From assembly GCA_002500505.1 (NCBI GenBank), contig DLRM01000065.1, positions 22,921-37,832 on the forward strand: 14,912 bases of DNA, read 5' to 3'. This DNA is from Planctomycetes bacterium UBA7888. Lineage in GTDB: Bacteria > Planctomycetota > UBA1135. A program made the translations under genes and the position numbers. Positions within the stretch are counted from its first letter, which is position 1; each line of letters begins with the position of its first letter. Below are positions 14,565 through 14,912 of this stretch, in pieces. The notes beneath the pieces are model-generated. The model was not told the DNA's origin. It did no database searches and saw only the letters and a list, made by a program, of their open reading frames with translations.

Positions 14565-14912
14565 TTATGTGCCCGCGACTTTGTAGACGTTCGAGAGAGG
14601 AAGGAGAATGCTGCTTGGCAGGTGTTGGTCAATCCAGTGCATGACGTCGCCTGCTCCTGTGCGTGGAACCATGATGATGTCTTCAGGGCGAACGAGGACA
14701 TCAGGAAGGCCATATCCGCGGTGAAGAGCAGAGTCCACGTCGTAAAGCACGACAGTGCTGGTCCCTCCGTCTGCGGAGGAGGTAGTTCCTATCATTTCTC
14801 CGCCACCATTTGTGAGTTCAGAATCTGGCCCCTTGCTAATGAGTACAATTTTTTGAAGATCGGCAGAGTCGTCCACCCAGCCTGCTGCGGAGAGAGCTTC
14901 GACCAAGGTGAC
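14565..14912 (-). CDS. Polysaccharide export protein, Wza/GumB type (C-terminal part; cut by window edge)
   Basis: A frame open to the right edge (116 codons), so only the C-terminal part is visible. VTLVEALSAAGWVDDSADL and the following KIVLISKG match the start of an SLBB (soluble ligand-binding beta-grasp) repeat. DVLVRPEDIIMVPR matches its end, as in Wza, GumB and KpsD. The tail WIDQHLPSSILLPLSNVYKV may be the amphipathic end of the subunit. Such proteins form the outer-membrane channel for capsule or exopolysaccharide. A TTG near 14906 is not a credible start because homologues have an export (PES) domain and a signal peptide upstream. It is the first visible gene of the operon, immediately ahead of its chain-length partner. 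Confidence in the family is good; completeness is unknown. Confidence 0.8.
   Translation of the reverse strand, partial: VTLVEALSAAGWVDDSADLQKIVLISKGPDSELTNGGGEMIGTTSSADGGTSTVVLYDVDSALHRGYGLPDVLVRPEDIIMVPRTGAGDVMHWIDQHLPSSILLPLSNVYKVAGT

Overview
The window looks like a piece of a Gram-negative bacterial chromosome of moderate GC, judged by eye. The evidence is a Wza-type outer-membrane polysaccharide export protein, a Wzz/Wzc-type chain-length regulator and an O-antigen ligase/polymerase-type protein. The phylum cannot be fixed from sequence alone. Few genes have a Shine-Dalgarno sequence. Several starts instead sit 6-8 nt behind a TANNNT (-10-like) hexamer, which points to a lineage that uses leaderless or SD-independent starts.

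Layout. Positions 1-137 are unassigned, with a weak open frame running off the left edge. A small membrane-anchored protein of unknown function (138-725, minus) diverges from a plus-strand group: an M20 metallodipeptidase (774-2198), then two tandem paralogous membrane proteins of the sulfatase/alkaline phosphatase superfamily (2293-4056 and 4094-5923). These converge, with only 27 bp between, on a compact minus-strand operon that fills 5951-14912. In transcription order it encodes: the C-terminal part of a Wza-like exporter (cut by the right edge), a Wzz-like chain-length protein fused to a degenerate tyrosine-kinase-like domain, a Wzy/WaaL-type O-antigen ligase/polymerase, a GNAT acetyltransferase, a third membrane sulfatase-like protein, a BioF2/FemAB-type acyltransferase and a CE4 polysaccharide deacetylase. 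Genes overlap by 4 or 22 nt, or are 6-14 nt apart.

How it may work. The operon reads as an exopolysaccharide or capsule assembly and export unit of the Wzx/Wzy/Wza type. It carries an unusual number of decorating enzymes: two acyltransferase-like proteins, one deacetylase and one alkaline-phosphatase-superfamily enzyme. No glycosyltransferase or flippase is visible in the window; such genes may lie beyond the right edge.

Most notable points. (1) All three sulfatase-like proteins have Thr where a true sulfatase has the formylglycine Cys/Ser, and lack the Arg of that motif. They share a five-helix N-terminal membrane domain with a GW-x-x-GA-x-E signature in helix 1. Architecture and nucleophile resemble LtaS/EptA/OpgB phospho-transferases more than sulfatases, so they may form a family of envelope phospho-group hydrolases or transferases. 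(2) The Wzz-like protein carries a BY-kinase-like domain with all three Walker motifs eroded. (3) TANNNT boxes recur at 6-8 nt from start codons. No tRNA, rRNA, CRISPR array, insertion sequence or convincing intrinsic terminator was seen.
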